A DNA stretch of 64,000 nt from an uncultured Gammaproteobacteria bacterium. GTDB lineage: Bacteria > Pseudomonadota > Gammaproteobacteria > UBA6429 > Thiohalophilaceae. This document shows positions 10,257 through 18,343 of the stretch, in pieces. Below the pieces are notes generated by a model that was not told the DNA's origin, searched no databases, and worked only from the letters and a program-made list of their open reading frames with translations. The translations under genes were made by a program, and so were the position numbers. Position 1 is the stretch's first letter, and each line of letters starts with the position of its first letter. The stretch covers positions 124,001-188,000 of the forward strand of contig CALBTB010000006.1 of assembly GCA_937967995.1 (NCBI GenBank). The letters are read 5' to 3'.

Positions 10257-10739
10257 TTAAGCCTGCTGTTTATTCAAATCCTTGACGGCCTGTAATACTT
10301 CGTCAACATGACCATCAACCTTGACTTTGCGCCACTCGTTTTGCAATTTTCCCTTTTTATCGATCAGGAATGTGCTGCGTTCGATTCCGCGTACTTTTTT
10401 GCCATACATATTTTTCATTTTTATGACATCAAACATTTTACAGAGTGTCTCATCTTCATCTGATAGTAAATCAAATTTGAATTTCTGTTTTTCCCTGAAC
10501 TTTTCATGTGAAGTGAGGGAGTCCCTTGAAACACCGAGTACGACTGTGTCCTGTCTTTTGAATTTGGACATACTATCGCGAAAATCCTGTCCTTCACGGG
10601 TGCAACCCGGCGTGCTGTCCTTGGGATAAAAGTAAAGCACGACGTTCTGACCTTTGAGTGAGCTGAGTGAAATTTTTTTGTCGCCAGTGGCAGGCAGAGA
10701 GAATTTAGGAACAGCTTTACCTATTTCAACTTTTGCCAT
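10257..10739 (-). CDS. bcp: Peroxiredoxin of the Bcp/PrxQ family
   Basis: Thiol peroxidase of 160 residues that reduces hydrogen peroxide and organic hydroperoxides. The peroxidatic cysteine is Cys46 in DSTPGCTREG. In many PrxQ proteins a resolving cysteine follows five residues later. Here that place is an acidic/aromatic stretch (GQDFRD) without cysteine. The only other cysteine is Cys100 (DETLCKMF). The enzyme therefore either uses Cys100 or works as a 1-Cys type. It lies directly after gcvR, as in E. coli. Confidence 0.93.
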   Translation of the reverse strand: MAKVEIGKAVPKFSLPATGDKKISLSSLKGQNVVLYFYPKDSTPGCTREGQDFRDSMSKFKRQDTVVLGVSRDSLTSHEKFREKQKFKFDLLSDEDETLCKMFDVIKMKNMYGKKVRGIERSTFLIDKKGKLQNEWRKVKVDGHVDEVLQAVKDLNKQQA

Positions 10740-10747
10740 GATAACTC

Positions 10748-11278
10748 CTAGATTTTTATCGGTTCCATAATTGCGTCAAGATTCAGTTCGTCACAGAATT
10801 CCATGAATTGATCGCGCAGTGTCGATATATGCGTTGCTGCTGGAATCTCAACCGTCATGCTCAGCGAAAACATCGGTGAACCGGTGTGGGCAGCACGATG
10901 CGATGTCGTGTACATGTCGTGAATGTTAATGTTTCGTTTGGAAAAGAAACCGGTAATTTTCTGCACGATACCCGGATGATCCAGTGACACGACCTCAATG
11001 TTGTAGGGTATTTCTTCATGGGTAAGATTGCGGGCCTGGGTGCGCCGGCAGGTCATGACCAGACCCAGTTTTTCCTGAATCGTGGAGACCTGATCTTCCA
11101 GTTTGGCGATGTTGTTCCAGGCGCCGGAAACCATCATGATGAGGGCAAATTCGCCACCCAGAATACTCATTCGACTGTCTTCGATATTACAGCCGCTGTT
11201 CATAATGACTTCGGAAAGTTCGGACACCAGACCGGGGCGATCCTCACCCAGGGCGGATATCACCAGATAATTACTCAT
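10748..11278 (-). CDS. gcvR: GcvR-like ACT-domain regulator
   Basis: Protein of 176 residues with two ACT domains. The first is at about 4-75 (VISALGEDRPGLVSELSEVI) and the second at about 90-170 (SLDHPGIVQKITGFFSKRNI). In enterobacteria GcvR binds GcvA and holds the glycine-cleavage operon off, with glycine as signal. No gcvA is present in this window. The gcvR-bcp pair divergent from dapA matches the enterobacterial order and supports the name. It starts 22 bases after the GalT-like gene. Confidence 0.88.
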   Translation of the reverse strand: MSNYLVISALGEDRPGLVSELSEVIMNSGCNIEDSRMSILGGEFALIMMVSGAWNNIAKLEDQVSTIQEKLGLVMTCRRTQARNLTHEEIPYNIEVVSLDHPGIVQKITGFFSKRNINIHDMYTTSHRAAHTGSPMFSLSMTVEIPAATHISTLRDQFMEFCDELNLDAIMEPIKI

Positions 11279-11300
11279 AGCAATACTATCGTCGATTTTT

Positions 11301-12440
11301 TCAGAGTTGTACAGCGCGGAGTTGTTCCGCGGCTTTTTCGGGGCTGATTGTATTCACGAACAGTCCGGAGCCCAGTTCGAATCCGGTCGGAATACTGGTG
11401 CGCGGGCAGATTTCCAGATGCCAGTGATAACTGTGACCATGACTCTGAAACTCACCCGACTGGGGCAGTGTATGCAGAAAGAAATTATACTGCGCGCCAC
11501 CGATGACGGCATCCAGTCTGGCCATGGTTCGTTGCATCACTTTTGCCAGGTCATCGAGATCCTCGGGGCTGGTATCGAGGTAATTACTGGCATGTTGTAA
11601 TGGCAGAATATGCACTTCCCACTCGTAGCGGCTGGCAAAGGGTTTAATCGCAATAAACTTTTCACCGCGTTCCACCACGTACTGGCCGACATTAATCTGG
11701 CGAAGAATCTGACCGGATGTTCGGTCATAAATTGTGGCTTCAAAAGTCAGCGCCTCATTAATCAGCGAACAGAAAATACATTGATGATTGCGCTTGTAAT
11801 ATTCATGGCTGTAATGCACTTCATCATAAACATTTTGAGGGACCACCGGGGTGGCAATTATCTGGCTGTGTGTATGGGCCATGCTGGCACCGGCAGCGGG
11901 TCCGAAGTTTTTGAAGATCAGGACATACTTGAGGCGTTCATCGAGCTGGTAAAGTTCTTTCATTCGATGCTGGTAAACACCGAACAGTTTGGCGAGATGG
12001 TCATGTGACATTTCATGTACGGCAATGCCATGTTGAAAATGATCGATAATCACTTCATGACGGCCATAACCGTCGATGGCCTGTTGCAAACCAAATAACA
12101 GGCCGGGCTGGCTACGATCGTTGCCCAGTACCGGATACAGGTTTTCGACGATACGAAGATCCCAGTCTCCCTGATCCGGGTAGCGCTTTATCTCCGGGGG
12201 AGTCTTGTCTTCATTGCCGGTACAGAACGGGCAGGTGTCGACGTGCTTACGGGTATCGCGCGGTGCCGGTTCTTCCGCCTTGCGCGGGCGCATACTGCGC
12301 GCCGTGGCGACCAGTACGGACTCGGTCGGGATGATGGGGTTAATGCGAATTTCTCGTACCGGACTGTCTTCCTTACTCACGTCCATCTCCTTCAGGATTT
12401 CCTGCAAGATACTGAATAATCGCATGTTATGGCAACTCAT
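11301..12440 (-). CDS. galT: Galactose-1-phosphate uridylyltransferase family protein
   Basis: HIT-superfamily nucleotidylyltransferase, 379 residues from the first start. Two metal-type cysteine pairs are seen (CPFC near 72, CIFC near 220). The nucleotidyl-accepting histidine motif is HTHSQ (in GASMAHTHSQIIA), where E. coli GalT has HPHGQ. A second conserved block near the C-terminus contains HSYHWHLEICPR. HTHSQ-type members are known in archaea and many environmental bacteria and may act on sugars other than galactose, so the substrate is uncertain. Starts at 12425 or 12386 are possible; the latter has GGAG touching the ATG. The gene sits between gcvR and dapA, which are adjacent in E. coli. 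Confidence 0.82.
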   Translation of the reverse strand: MSCHNMRLFSILQEILKEMDVSKEDSPVREIRINPIIPTESVLVATARSMRPRKAEEPAPRDTRKHVDTCPFCTGNEDKTPPEIKRYPDQGDWDLRIVENLYPVLGNDRSQPGLLFGLQQAIDGYGRHEVIIDHFQHGIAVHEMSHDHLAKLFGVYQHRMKELYQLDERLKYVLIFKNFGPAAGASMAHTHSQIIATPVVPQNVYDEVHYSHEYYKRNHQCIFCSLINEALTFEATIYDRTSGQILRQINVGQYVVERGEKFIAIKPFASRYEWEVHILPLQHASNYLDTSPEDLDDLAKVMQRTMARLDAVIGGAQYNFFLHTLPQSGEFQSHGHSYHWHLEICPRTSIPTGFELGSGLFVNTISPEKAAEQLRAVQL

Positions 12441-12482
12441 CGTGTCTATGCACCTATAAGCATGGCCTGTTTGCCAAATTCC

Positions 12483-12511
12483 TTGTCAATAAGCGGGCGG
12501 GCCGATACCAT
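12483..12511 (+). promoter_or_regulatory. Candidate sigma-70 promoter for dapA
   Basis: TTGTCA (12483-12488) and TACCAT (12506-12511) are separated by exactly 17 bases and lie 36 bases before the dapA start. The -35 is good (5 of 6 matches to TTGACA). The -10 is moderate. The start site would fall near 12518. Confidence 0.35.
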
Positions 12512-12546
12512 GGCGGTTTTTAACCAGACGGGTAATAGGGGAAGGT

Positions 12547-13422
12547 ATGTTTCGTGGCAGCATGGTCGCGCTGGTCACACCTATGTCGAATGATGGTGCG
12601 ATCGACGAGCAGGCCCTCGAGGCACTGATAGAATTTCACATTGAAAATGGCACAGACGCCATTGTTGCTGTGGGCACAACCGGGGAATCCGCAACCCTGG
12701 ACGAGGAAGAACACTGCTTCGTGATTCGACGCAGCGTGGATATCGTGAAGGGCCGAATTCCGGTCATCGCCGGCACAGGCTCTAATTCAACACGGGAAGC
12801 CATTGACCTGACCCGCTGTGCCAAAGAGGCGGGGGCCGATGCCTGCCTGCTGGTGACACCTTATTATAATAAGCCTACCCAGGAAGGCCTGTACCTGCAC
12901 CACCAGGCCGTGGCCAAAGCCGTGGCGATTCCGCAAATCCTGTATAACGTGCCCGGCCGAACGGCGGTCGATATGCAACCGGCGACCGTGGCGCGGTTGT
13001 CCAAAATTGACCATATTATCGGCATCAAGGAAGCTACCGGTGATTTACAGCGGGTCAAGGACATTCTGGCGAACTGTGGTGCGGATTTTGATGTCTACAG
13101 TGGTGACGATGAAACTGCCATGGAACTTATCCTGGCCGGCGGGCATGGCGTGATATCCGTTACCGCCAATGTGGCACCCCGGGCAATGCATGAAATGTGT
13201 ACGGCAGCATTAGCGGGTGATCGAAACAAAGCCGAGTCAATTAACAAACAACTGATGTCATTACATAAAAATCTGTTTCTGGAAGCCAATCCTATTCCGG
13301 TCAAATGGGCACTTAAGGAAATGGGCCTGGTTGGGCCGGGAATCCGTCTGCCCATGACTGAACTATCTTCACAACATCATGACGCGGTGCGTTCCGCATT
13401 ACGTCAAGCCAATATCTCCTGA
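12547..13422 (+). CDS. dapA: 4-hydroxy-tetrahydrodipicolinate synthase
   Basis: Condenses pyruvate with aspartate semialdehyde, the first committed step of lysine and diaminopimelate synthesis. The 291-residue protein has all active-site elements: Thr44-Thr45 in GTTGES, Tyr133 and Arg138 in YNVPGRT, and the Schiff-base Lys161 in GIKEATGD. The ribosome site GGGGAAGG stands close before ATG. It heads a same-strand series dapA-bamC-MBL hydrolase-purC with gaps of 21, 12 and 19 bases, probably one operon. Confidence 0.97.
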   Translation: MFRGSMVALVTPMSNDGAIDEQALEALIEFHIENGTDAIVAVGTTGESATLDEEEHCFVIRRSVDIVKGRIPVIAGTGSNSTREAIDLTRCAKEAGADACLLVTPYYNKPTQEGLYLHHQAVAKAVAIPQILYNVPGRTAVDMQPATVARLSKIDHIIGIKEATGDLQRVKDILANCGADFDVYSGDDETAMELILAGGHGVISVTANVAPRAMHEMCTAALAGDRNKAESINKQLMSLHKNLFLEANPIPVKWALKEMGLVGPGIRLPMTELSSQHHDAVRSALRQANIS

Positions 13423-13443
13423 CATGTAGCCTGGTGATTCAAT

Positions 13444-14535
13444 ATGCGTTTTTCTTATTTAGTCCTGTTTATCGTCGTACTGACGGCATCCTGTTCATCG
13501 ACAACACGTGATTACAAGGGTGTCTATGAAGCTTCGGAAAAAATTACCGAGCTGGATATACCCCCTGATCTAGACAAACCCATCAATAATGAAGATCAGA
13601 CGTTGCGTGAGCTCGGTCGATCAATAACTACTTATTCCATCTATGAACAGAACCTGAAAGGTCAGCCTACCTCATCACGCTTCAATCCCCAGTACCGGGA
13701 TATGAGTTTTCGGCGCGATGGCCGCTTGTTCTGGCTCGACGTCAAGGCGAAACCGGAACAGGTGTGGGATGATGTGCGCGGATTTTTCAGGAAACTGGGA
13801 TTTGAATTCAAGGTCGATCGGCCTGAAGTTGGATTTTTACAGACCGACTGGCGGGAAAACCGTGTCGATATCCCCGGAAACTGGGTTGGTAAACTGTTGG
13901 GTGCCCTTTACTCAGCGGAAATCATGGATCGCTACCGGATCCGTGTCGAATGGGATGCGCAGGAGGAAGTATCCCGTGTCTTTATCAATCACCAGGGTTT
14001 GCGCGAGGTTGTCGAAGGTGAAGACGACAATGTGTCAATTGTCACCACCAGGTGGGTCATACGCCCGTCCGATCCGGACCTGGAAGTTGAAATGATCATG
14101 CGTCTGATGGCTTACCGGGGTCTGGAAGAAAAACTGGCGGAAGAACAGATAGCTACAACAGGACAAAAAGAGAAAACGGTTATTCAGCAAAGCGGCGACA
14201 ATGTTCAGCTCGTAATGGACGAGCCTTATCCGCGTGCCTGGCGACTGGTGACCATCGCGATCGATCGGTTAGGTTATCTTGTTGAAGACAAGAACCGCTC
14301 TGCCGGTGTGTTCTATGTTCAGTTACCGGAGACGTTTATGGTAAAATCCACGTCAGGGATTTTCTCGAAACTGTTTTCCGGTACGGTAAAGCCGGAACAT
14401 GACAAGTATCTGATCATCCTTGAGGAAAAGAATGCACAGACACAGGTCACGGTGAAATCCAACGGCGATGAAAAAGAGGATTTCCCCAAAGTTTCGCAAA
14501 AGATCCTTAAGGATATTAAAGACAGCATTTTATAA
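13444..14535 (+). CDS. bamC: Outer-membrane assembly lipoprotein BamC
   Basis: Lipoprotein subunit of the BAM complex, which inserts beta-barrel proteins in the outer membrane. The signal peptide ends in the lipobox LTASC (Cys17). An unstructured N-terminal stretch follows (IPPDLDKPI, the segment that contacts BamD in E. coli). After it come two helix-grip domains (about 90-210 and 240-360), each containing a VWDDVR- or AWRLVT-like helix start. The length is 363 residues, close to the E. coli 344. It lies directly after dapA, as in E. coli (formerly nlpB). Confidence 0.93.
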   Translation: MRFSYLVLFIVVLTASCSSTTRDYKGVYEASEKITELDIPPDLDKPINNEDQTLRELGRSITTYSIYEQNLKGQPTSSRFNPQYRDMSFRRDGRLFWLDVKAKPEQVWDDVRGFFRKLGFEFKVDRPEVGFLQTDWRENRVDIPGNWVGKLLGALYSAEIMDRYRIRVEWDAQEEVSRVFINHQGLREVVEGEDDNVSIVTTRWVIRPSDPDLEVEMIMRLMAYRGLEEKLAEEQIATTGQKEKTVIQQSGDNVQLVMDEPYPRAWRLVTIAIDRLGYLVEDKNRSAGVFYVQLPETFMVKSTSGIFSKLFSGTVKPEHDKYLIILEEKNAQTQVTVKSNGDEKEDFPKVSQKILKDIKDSIL

Positions 14536-14547
14536 AGGAATGACTGT

Positions 14548-15309
14548 TTGCGTATAGCCTCGATCGGAAGCGGTAGTCGCGGTAATGCGACGATCGTGAC
14601 AACAGAAACCACTGCCATCATGGTGGATTGCGGGTTTTCGCTGCGCGAGACGGAACAGCGACTGGACGATTTTGGACTTACCGCTGATGACATTGATGCG
14701 ATTCTGGTAACTCACGAGCATGCCGATCATATAAAAGGCGTCGGTGCCTTTGCCAGAAAATATCGAACGCCGGTGTGGCTCACACATGGTACCTTACAGG
14801 CAGACCGGTTCGGTGCACTACCGTTAATGGAAACCATTGTCCCGGAATCAGATTTTAAAATCGGGAACCTGACGATTACGCCATTTTCCGTTCCGCACGA
14901 TGCACTGGAACCCTGTCAGTTCAGGTTTGATGATGGTGCCATTTCACTTGGCATCCTGACCGATACGGGCATGATAACGCCACATATCATCGACATGCTG
15001 GATGGTGTCAATGCGCTGTTACTGGAATGTAATCATGATTCACTCATGCTCGACGAAAGTGAGTATCCGGATTCGCTCAAGCAACGCGTTGGCGGCGATT
15101 ACGGACATTTAAACAATGATCAGGCAGCACATCTGCTGAAAAATATGAACACACGCAATCTGAGTTATATTGCTGCCATGCATCTGAGCGAAAATAACAA
15201 TACCCCCCAGCTTGCCAAAGAATCATTATCCATGGCATTGCAATGGGATACAGGACGAATCGAAGTGGCCCACCAGGAACTGGGGCTGGACTGGACGCAA
15301 CTGAACTGA
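14548..15309 (+). CDS. MBL-fold metallo-hydrolase (YycJ-like)
   Basis: Metallo-beta-lactamase fold protein of 253 residues. The metal site is THEHADH (about residues 54-60). The first strand reads IGSGSRGNATIV, typical of the YycJ/WalJ group of proposed 5'-3' nucleases or phosphodiesterases. The start is TTG at 14548 with AAAGGA upstream. It is inserted between bamC and purC, which are neighbours in E. coli. Exact activity is not known from sequence. Confidence 0.88.
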   Translation: MRIASIGSGSRGNATIVTTETTAIMVDCGFSLRETEQRLDDFGLTADDIDAILVTHEHADHIKGVGAFARKYRTPVWLTHGTLQADRFGALPLMETIVPESDFKIGNLTITPFSVPHDALEPCQFRFDDGAISLGILTDTGMITPHIIDMLDGVNALLLECNHDSLMLDESEYPDSLKQRVGGDYGHLNNDQAAHLLKNMNTRNLSYIAAMHLSENNNTPQLAKESLSMALQWDTGRIEVAHQELGLDWTQLN

Positions 15310-15328
15310 CGCAGATAACGAGGCTGTT

Positions 15329-16045
15329 ATGCAAAAAGCACAGGAATTGTATGCGGGTAAAGCCAAAACCGTTTATAACACCACCGACGAAGACAGGCTG
15401 ATTCTTCATTTTCGCAACGATACATCCGCGTTTGATGGTGAAAAAGTCGAGCAACTCGATCGCAAGGGCATGGTGAATAACCGTTTCAATGCTTTTATTA
15501 TGCAGACGCTGGAAAAGGCGGGGATACCAACACATTTTGAAACACTGCTGAGTGATACGGAATCGGTCGTCAAGCGACTGGAGATGATTCCGGTTGAATG
15601 TGTGGTGCGTAATATTGCCGCCGGCAGTCTTGTCCGTCGCCTGGGTGTGCAGGAAGGTATGGAACTGGATCCACCCGTATTTGAATTTTTCCTGAAAAAT
15701 GACGCCCTGCACGATCCAATGATCAATGACTACCACATTCAGTCATTCGGTTGGGCAAATCCCGACGAAGTTGCCCAGATGAAAAACCTGACTTTTAAAG
15801 TCAATGATGTACTCAAGCAGCTGTTTCTCGATGCCGGCATGTTACTGGTTGACTACAAGCTCGAATTTGGCCGTTTTAATGGTCAGATCTATCTGGGTGA
15901 TGAATTCAGCCCGGATGGCTGCCGCCTGTGGGATGCTGAAACACGTAAAAAGCTCGACAAGGATCGGTTTCGGCAGGGCCTCGGAGGTGTGGTCGAAGCC
16001 TATGAAGAGGTCGCTCACCGCCTGGGCATCGATTTACCCACCTGA
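15329..16045 (+). CDS. purC: Phosphoribosylaminoimidazole-succinocarboxamide synthase
   Basis: SAICAR synthetase, joining CAIR and aspartate with ATP in purine synthesis. The 238-residue protein is the usual bacterial length. It opens with the family N-terminus LYAGKAKTVYNT, has the ATP/CAIR region (IPVECVVRNIAAGSLVRR) and the conserved DYKLEFG and DEFSPDGCRLWD blocks. It closes the dapA-bamC operon, as in E. coli. No clear terminator follows. Confidence 0.97.
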   Translation: MQKAQELYAGKAKTVYNTTDEDRLILHFRNDTSAFDGEKVEQLDRKGMVNNRFNAFIMQTLEKAGIPTHFETLLSDTESVVKRLEMIPVECVVRNIAAGSLVRRLGVQEGMELDPPVFEFFLKNDALHDPMINDYHIQSFGWANPDEVAQMKNLTFKVNDVLKQLFLDAGMLLVDYKLEFGRFNGQIYLGDEFSPDGCRLWDAETRKKLDKDRFRQGLGGVVEAYEEVAHRLGIDLPT

Positions 16046-16064
16046 TTCAGCACTTTCCACATCC

Positions 16065-16091
16065 TTAAGTTCCTAATTGTCCGGACGATAT
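16065..16091 (+). promoter_or_regulatory. FliA-like (sigma-28) promoter candidate before chemoreceptor gene
   Basis: TTAAGTTC (16065-16072), 11 bases, GACGATAT (16084-16091) compares with TAAAGTTT-N11-GCCGATAA: 6 of 8 matches in each half and the exact consensus spacing. It lies 81 bases upstream of the chemoreceptor start, in the right direction and after purC. Confidence 0.38.
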
Positions 16092-16172
16092 ACAGGAAGA
16101 CCATACTCTGTCTGTCATTTCAGGGTATATGGGCTGGAAGTCTATTCTCGAAACAGGAAGCGGGTCTGAAAA

Positions 16173-18212
16173 ATGCTTGATAAGTTATTGATTACTTTCT
16201 CAAATCTAAAAATCCGGACACGGATTATCATTAGTGCGGGTATGGTCCTGGGCATGCTGGCCATTGTGGCATTTGAATCGCTGTATAGCCTGACCCGAAC
16301 CAAATCAGATATCCATGATGTTGTCGAAGTCCGACAGCCGGTCACGATTGCCTCATTAGAGTTGGCTGATGCACTGGATCATGCCAATGCCTCATTAGGC
16401 TTTTTCCTGTCCAGCCGCGAAGAGGTCCACAAGAAGAATTATGACAACGCGCTGGTGAAACTCACGAAATATATCGATTCACTCAAAGTCATGCCGGCGG
16501 TGGTTGAAGATGAAGAAACCACTAACCTGGTCGCAAGCATTGAAGCCAGGGTCGGTAAATATAAAGGTTACCGGGATCGCATGATTGAACTGGCACTGGA
16601 TGAGACCAAAAACCAGCCCGGTATTGCGTTTTCAGCCACCCAGATGGCACCCCTGGCAGCCGATATTCAGCAAAACCTGACCCAAATGCTGACCTCCGAG
16701 GACATGGTGGAAGAGGCCAGCCTGGAGCGCAAACAATTGCTGAACAAGTTATCCGAGTTACGCCAGACCTGGATGAATGTTCTGATTAACAATCGTGCTT
16801 ATATTGCTTTTCGTGCCGAAGCGAATATCTCAAATTTGATGCTTTTCAGAGACGGCTTTGTAAAACTTGTAAACGAACTGGCTGACGCAGGAGATATTCT
16901 GACGTTTGAACAGCAGGAAGCCATAGAAACCATCAAGGCCAGCCAGGAAAAATATTTTGAATTACAGAATGAACTGATCAAGGTGCACGGTAGTGAAAAA
17001 TGGCGTACCGATGCCTATCTGATTCGTACCGAAATCGGTCCGTTGGTGGAAGCCATTAAGGCAGATATCAACAAGCTGGTCGAAACCCAGACCAGTCGCA
17101 CAGAAGCGATCAGTAATGAACTGGTCGAGTCCATTGGTGCGACACAATCATCGGTCAGCGTCATCGTGTTATTGAGTATATTGATTGGTGTGGCCGGAAG
17201 CTGGTTGCTGGTTGTCATGATTACCAAGCCGCTCAACTATGTGGTCTCTGCCATGAATGACATAGCCAATGGTGAAGGTGATCTGACCCAACGTCTTGCC
17301 GTGAAAGGCAAGGATGAGATTGCGCAACTCTCGGCCGGATTTAACCAGTTCATCGAAAAAGTACAGGGAATCGTGACACAGGTAGCCGGTTCCACATCAC
17401 AACTGGCGGCCGCGGCGGAAGAGATGTCGCTGGTTGTTGATAGTACCAAGAATGGTATTCAACGCCAGCGCACGGAAACCGAACTGGTTGCCACAGCGAT
17501 GAATGAAATGGTCGCCACCGTGCAGGAAGTGGCAAATAACGCCGCGAATGCATCCAGCATGGCGAACAATGCCGACAACCAGGCGCACTCAGGCAAAGAA
17601 ATTGTTAATCGTACCGTGACTTCGATTGAAGCACTGGCGAATGAAGTGGAGCGCGCTTCCGTAGCCATTAACGGTCTGGAAAAAGACAGTGAGCAGATTG
17701 GCACGGTTCTGGATGTGATTCAGGGTATTGCTGAACAAACCAACCTGCTGGCGCTCAATGCCGCGATTGAAGCAGCACGTGCCGGTGAACAGGGGCGTGG
17801 TTTTGCGGTCGTTGCCGATGAAGTCAGAAACCTGGCCAGTCGCACCCAGTCATCCACCCAGGAAATCCAGGGTATGATTGAACGGCTGCAGGAAGGTGCA
17901 CGTGGCGCGGTCAAGGTGATGAGTGGTGGCACACAGCAGGCTGAACAAAGCGTCAAACAGGCAGCAGAAGCGGGTAAAGCGCTGGAAGAAATCACCTCTG
18001 GTGTGTCAGAAATTTCCATGATGAATTCGCAAATCGCCGAAGCGGCCAAGCAACAGGGTGAAGTGGCCGAGGAAATAAACCAGAATATTTCCAATATTTC
18101 CCAGGTTGCTGATGAAACGACACAGGGCACTCAGGACCTGGCGCATTCCAGTGTTGCACTGGCAGAGCTGGCGGCAGAACTGCAAAGCATGGTTGCCCAG
18201 TTCAAGGTGTGA
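16173..18212 (+). CDS. Methyl-accepting chemotaxis protein
   Basis: Complete transmembrane chemoreceptor of 679 residues. Membrane segment 1 (about 17-38) is followed by a long helical periplasmic sensor (40-325) and membrane segment 2 (about 327-350). A HAMP domain follows (MITKPLNYVVSAMNDIANGE), then a cytoplasmic coiled coil with the signalling tip NLLALNAAIEAARAGEQGRG and FAVVADEVRNLASRTQ. No C-terminal CheR-tethering pentapeptide is seen; the end is QSMVAQFKV. The periplasmic domain is long enough to be a two-module helical bundle. It resembles the truncated receptor at 1-1803. A FliA-like promoter precedes it. Confidence 0.95.
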   Translation: MLDKLLITFSNLKIRTRIIISAGMVLGMLAIVAFESLYSLTRTKSDIHDVVEVRQPVTIASLELADALDHANASLGFFLSSREEVHKKNYDNALVKLTKYIDSLKVMPAVVEDEETTNLVASIEARVGKYKGYRDRMIELALDETKNQPGIAFSATQMAPLAADIQQNLTQMLTSEDMVEEASLERKQLLNKLSELRQTWMNVLINNRAYIAFRAEANISNLMLFRDGFVKLVNELADAGDILTFEQQEAIETIKASQEKYFELQNELIKVHGSEKWRTDAYLIRTEIGPLVEAIKADINKLVETQTSRTEAISNELVESIGATQSSVSVIVLLSILIGVAGSWLLVVMITKPLNYVVSAMNDIANGEGDLTQRLAVKGKDEIAQLSAGFNQFIEKVQGIVTQVAGSTSQLAAAAEEMSLVVDSTKNGIQRQRTETELVATAMNEMVATVQEVANNAANASSMANNADNQAHSGKEIVNRTVTSIEALANEVERASVAINGLEKDSEQIGTVLDVIQGIAEQTNLLALNAAIEAARAGEQGRGFAVVADEVRNLASRTQSSTQEIQGMIERLQEGARGAVKVMSGGTQQAEQSVKQAAEAGKALEEITSGVSEISMMNSQIAEAAKQQGEVAEEINQNISNISQVADETTQGTQDLAHSSVALAELAAELQSMVAQFKV

Positions 18213-18343
18213 TCACACTTTAACCGTTAATCTTTTTACTGTTTCAGGTAGCGGTTAACAATTTAGGGCTTGCATCCGGGTTGTAGTCTGCGCGATCATA
18301 CGCGCTATCAAAACGATAAGCAGACTGACTACACAGCAGGTAC

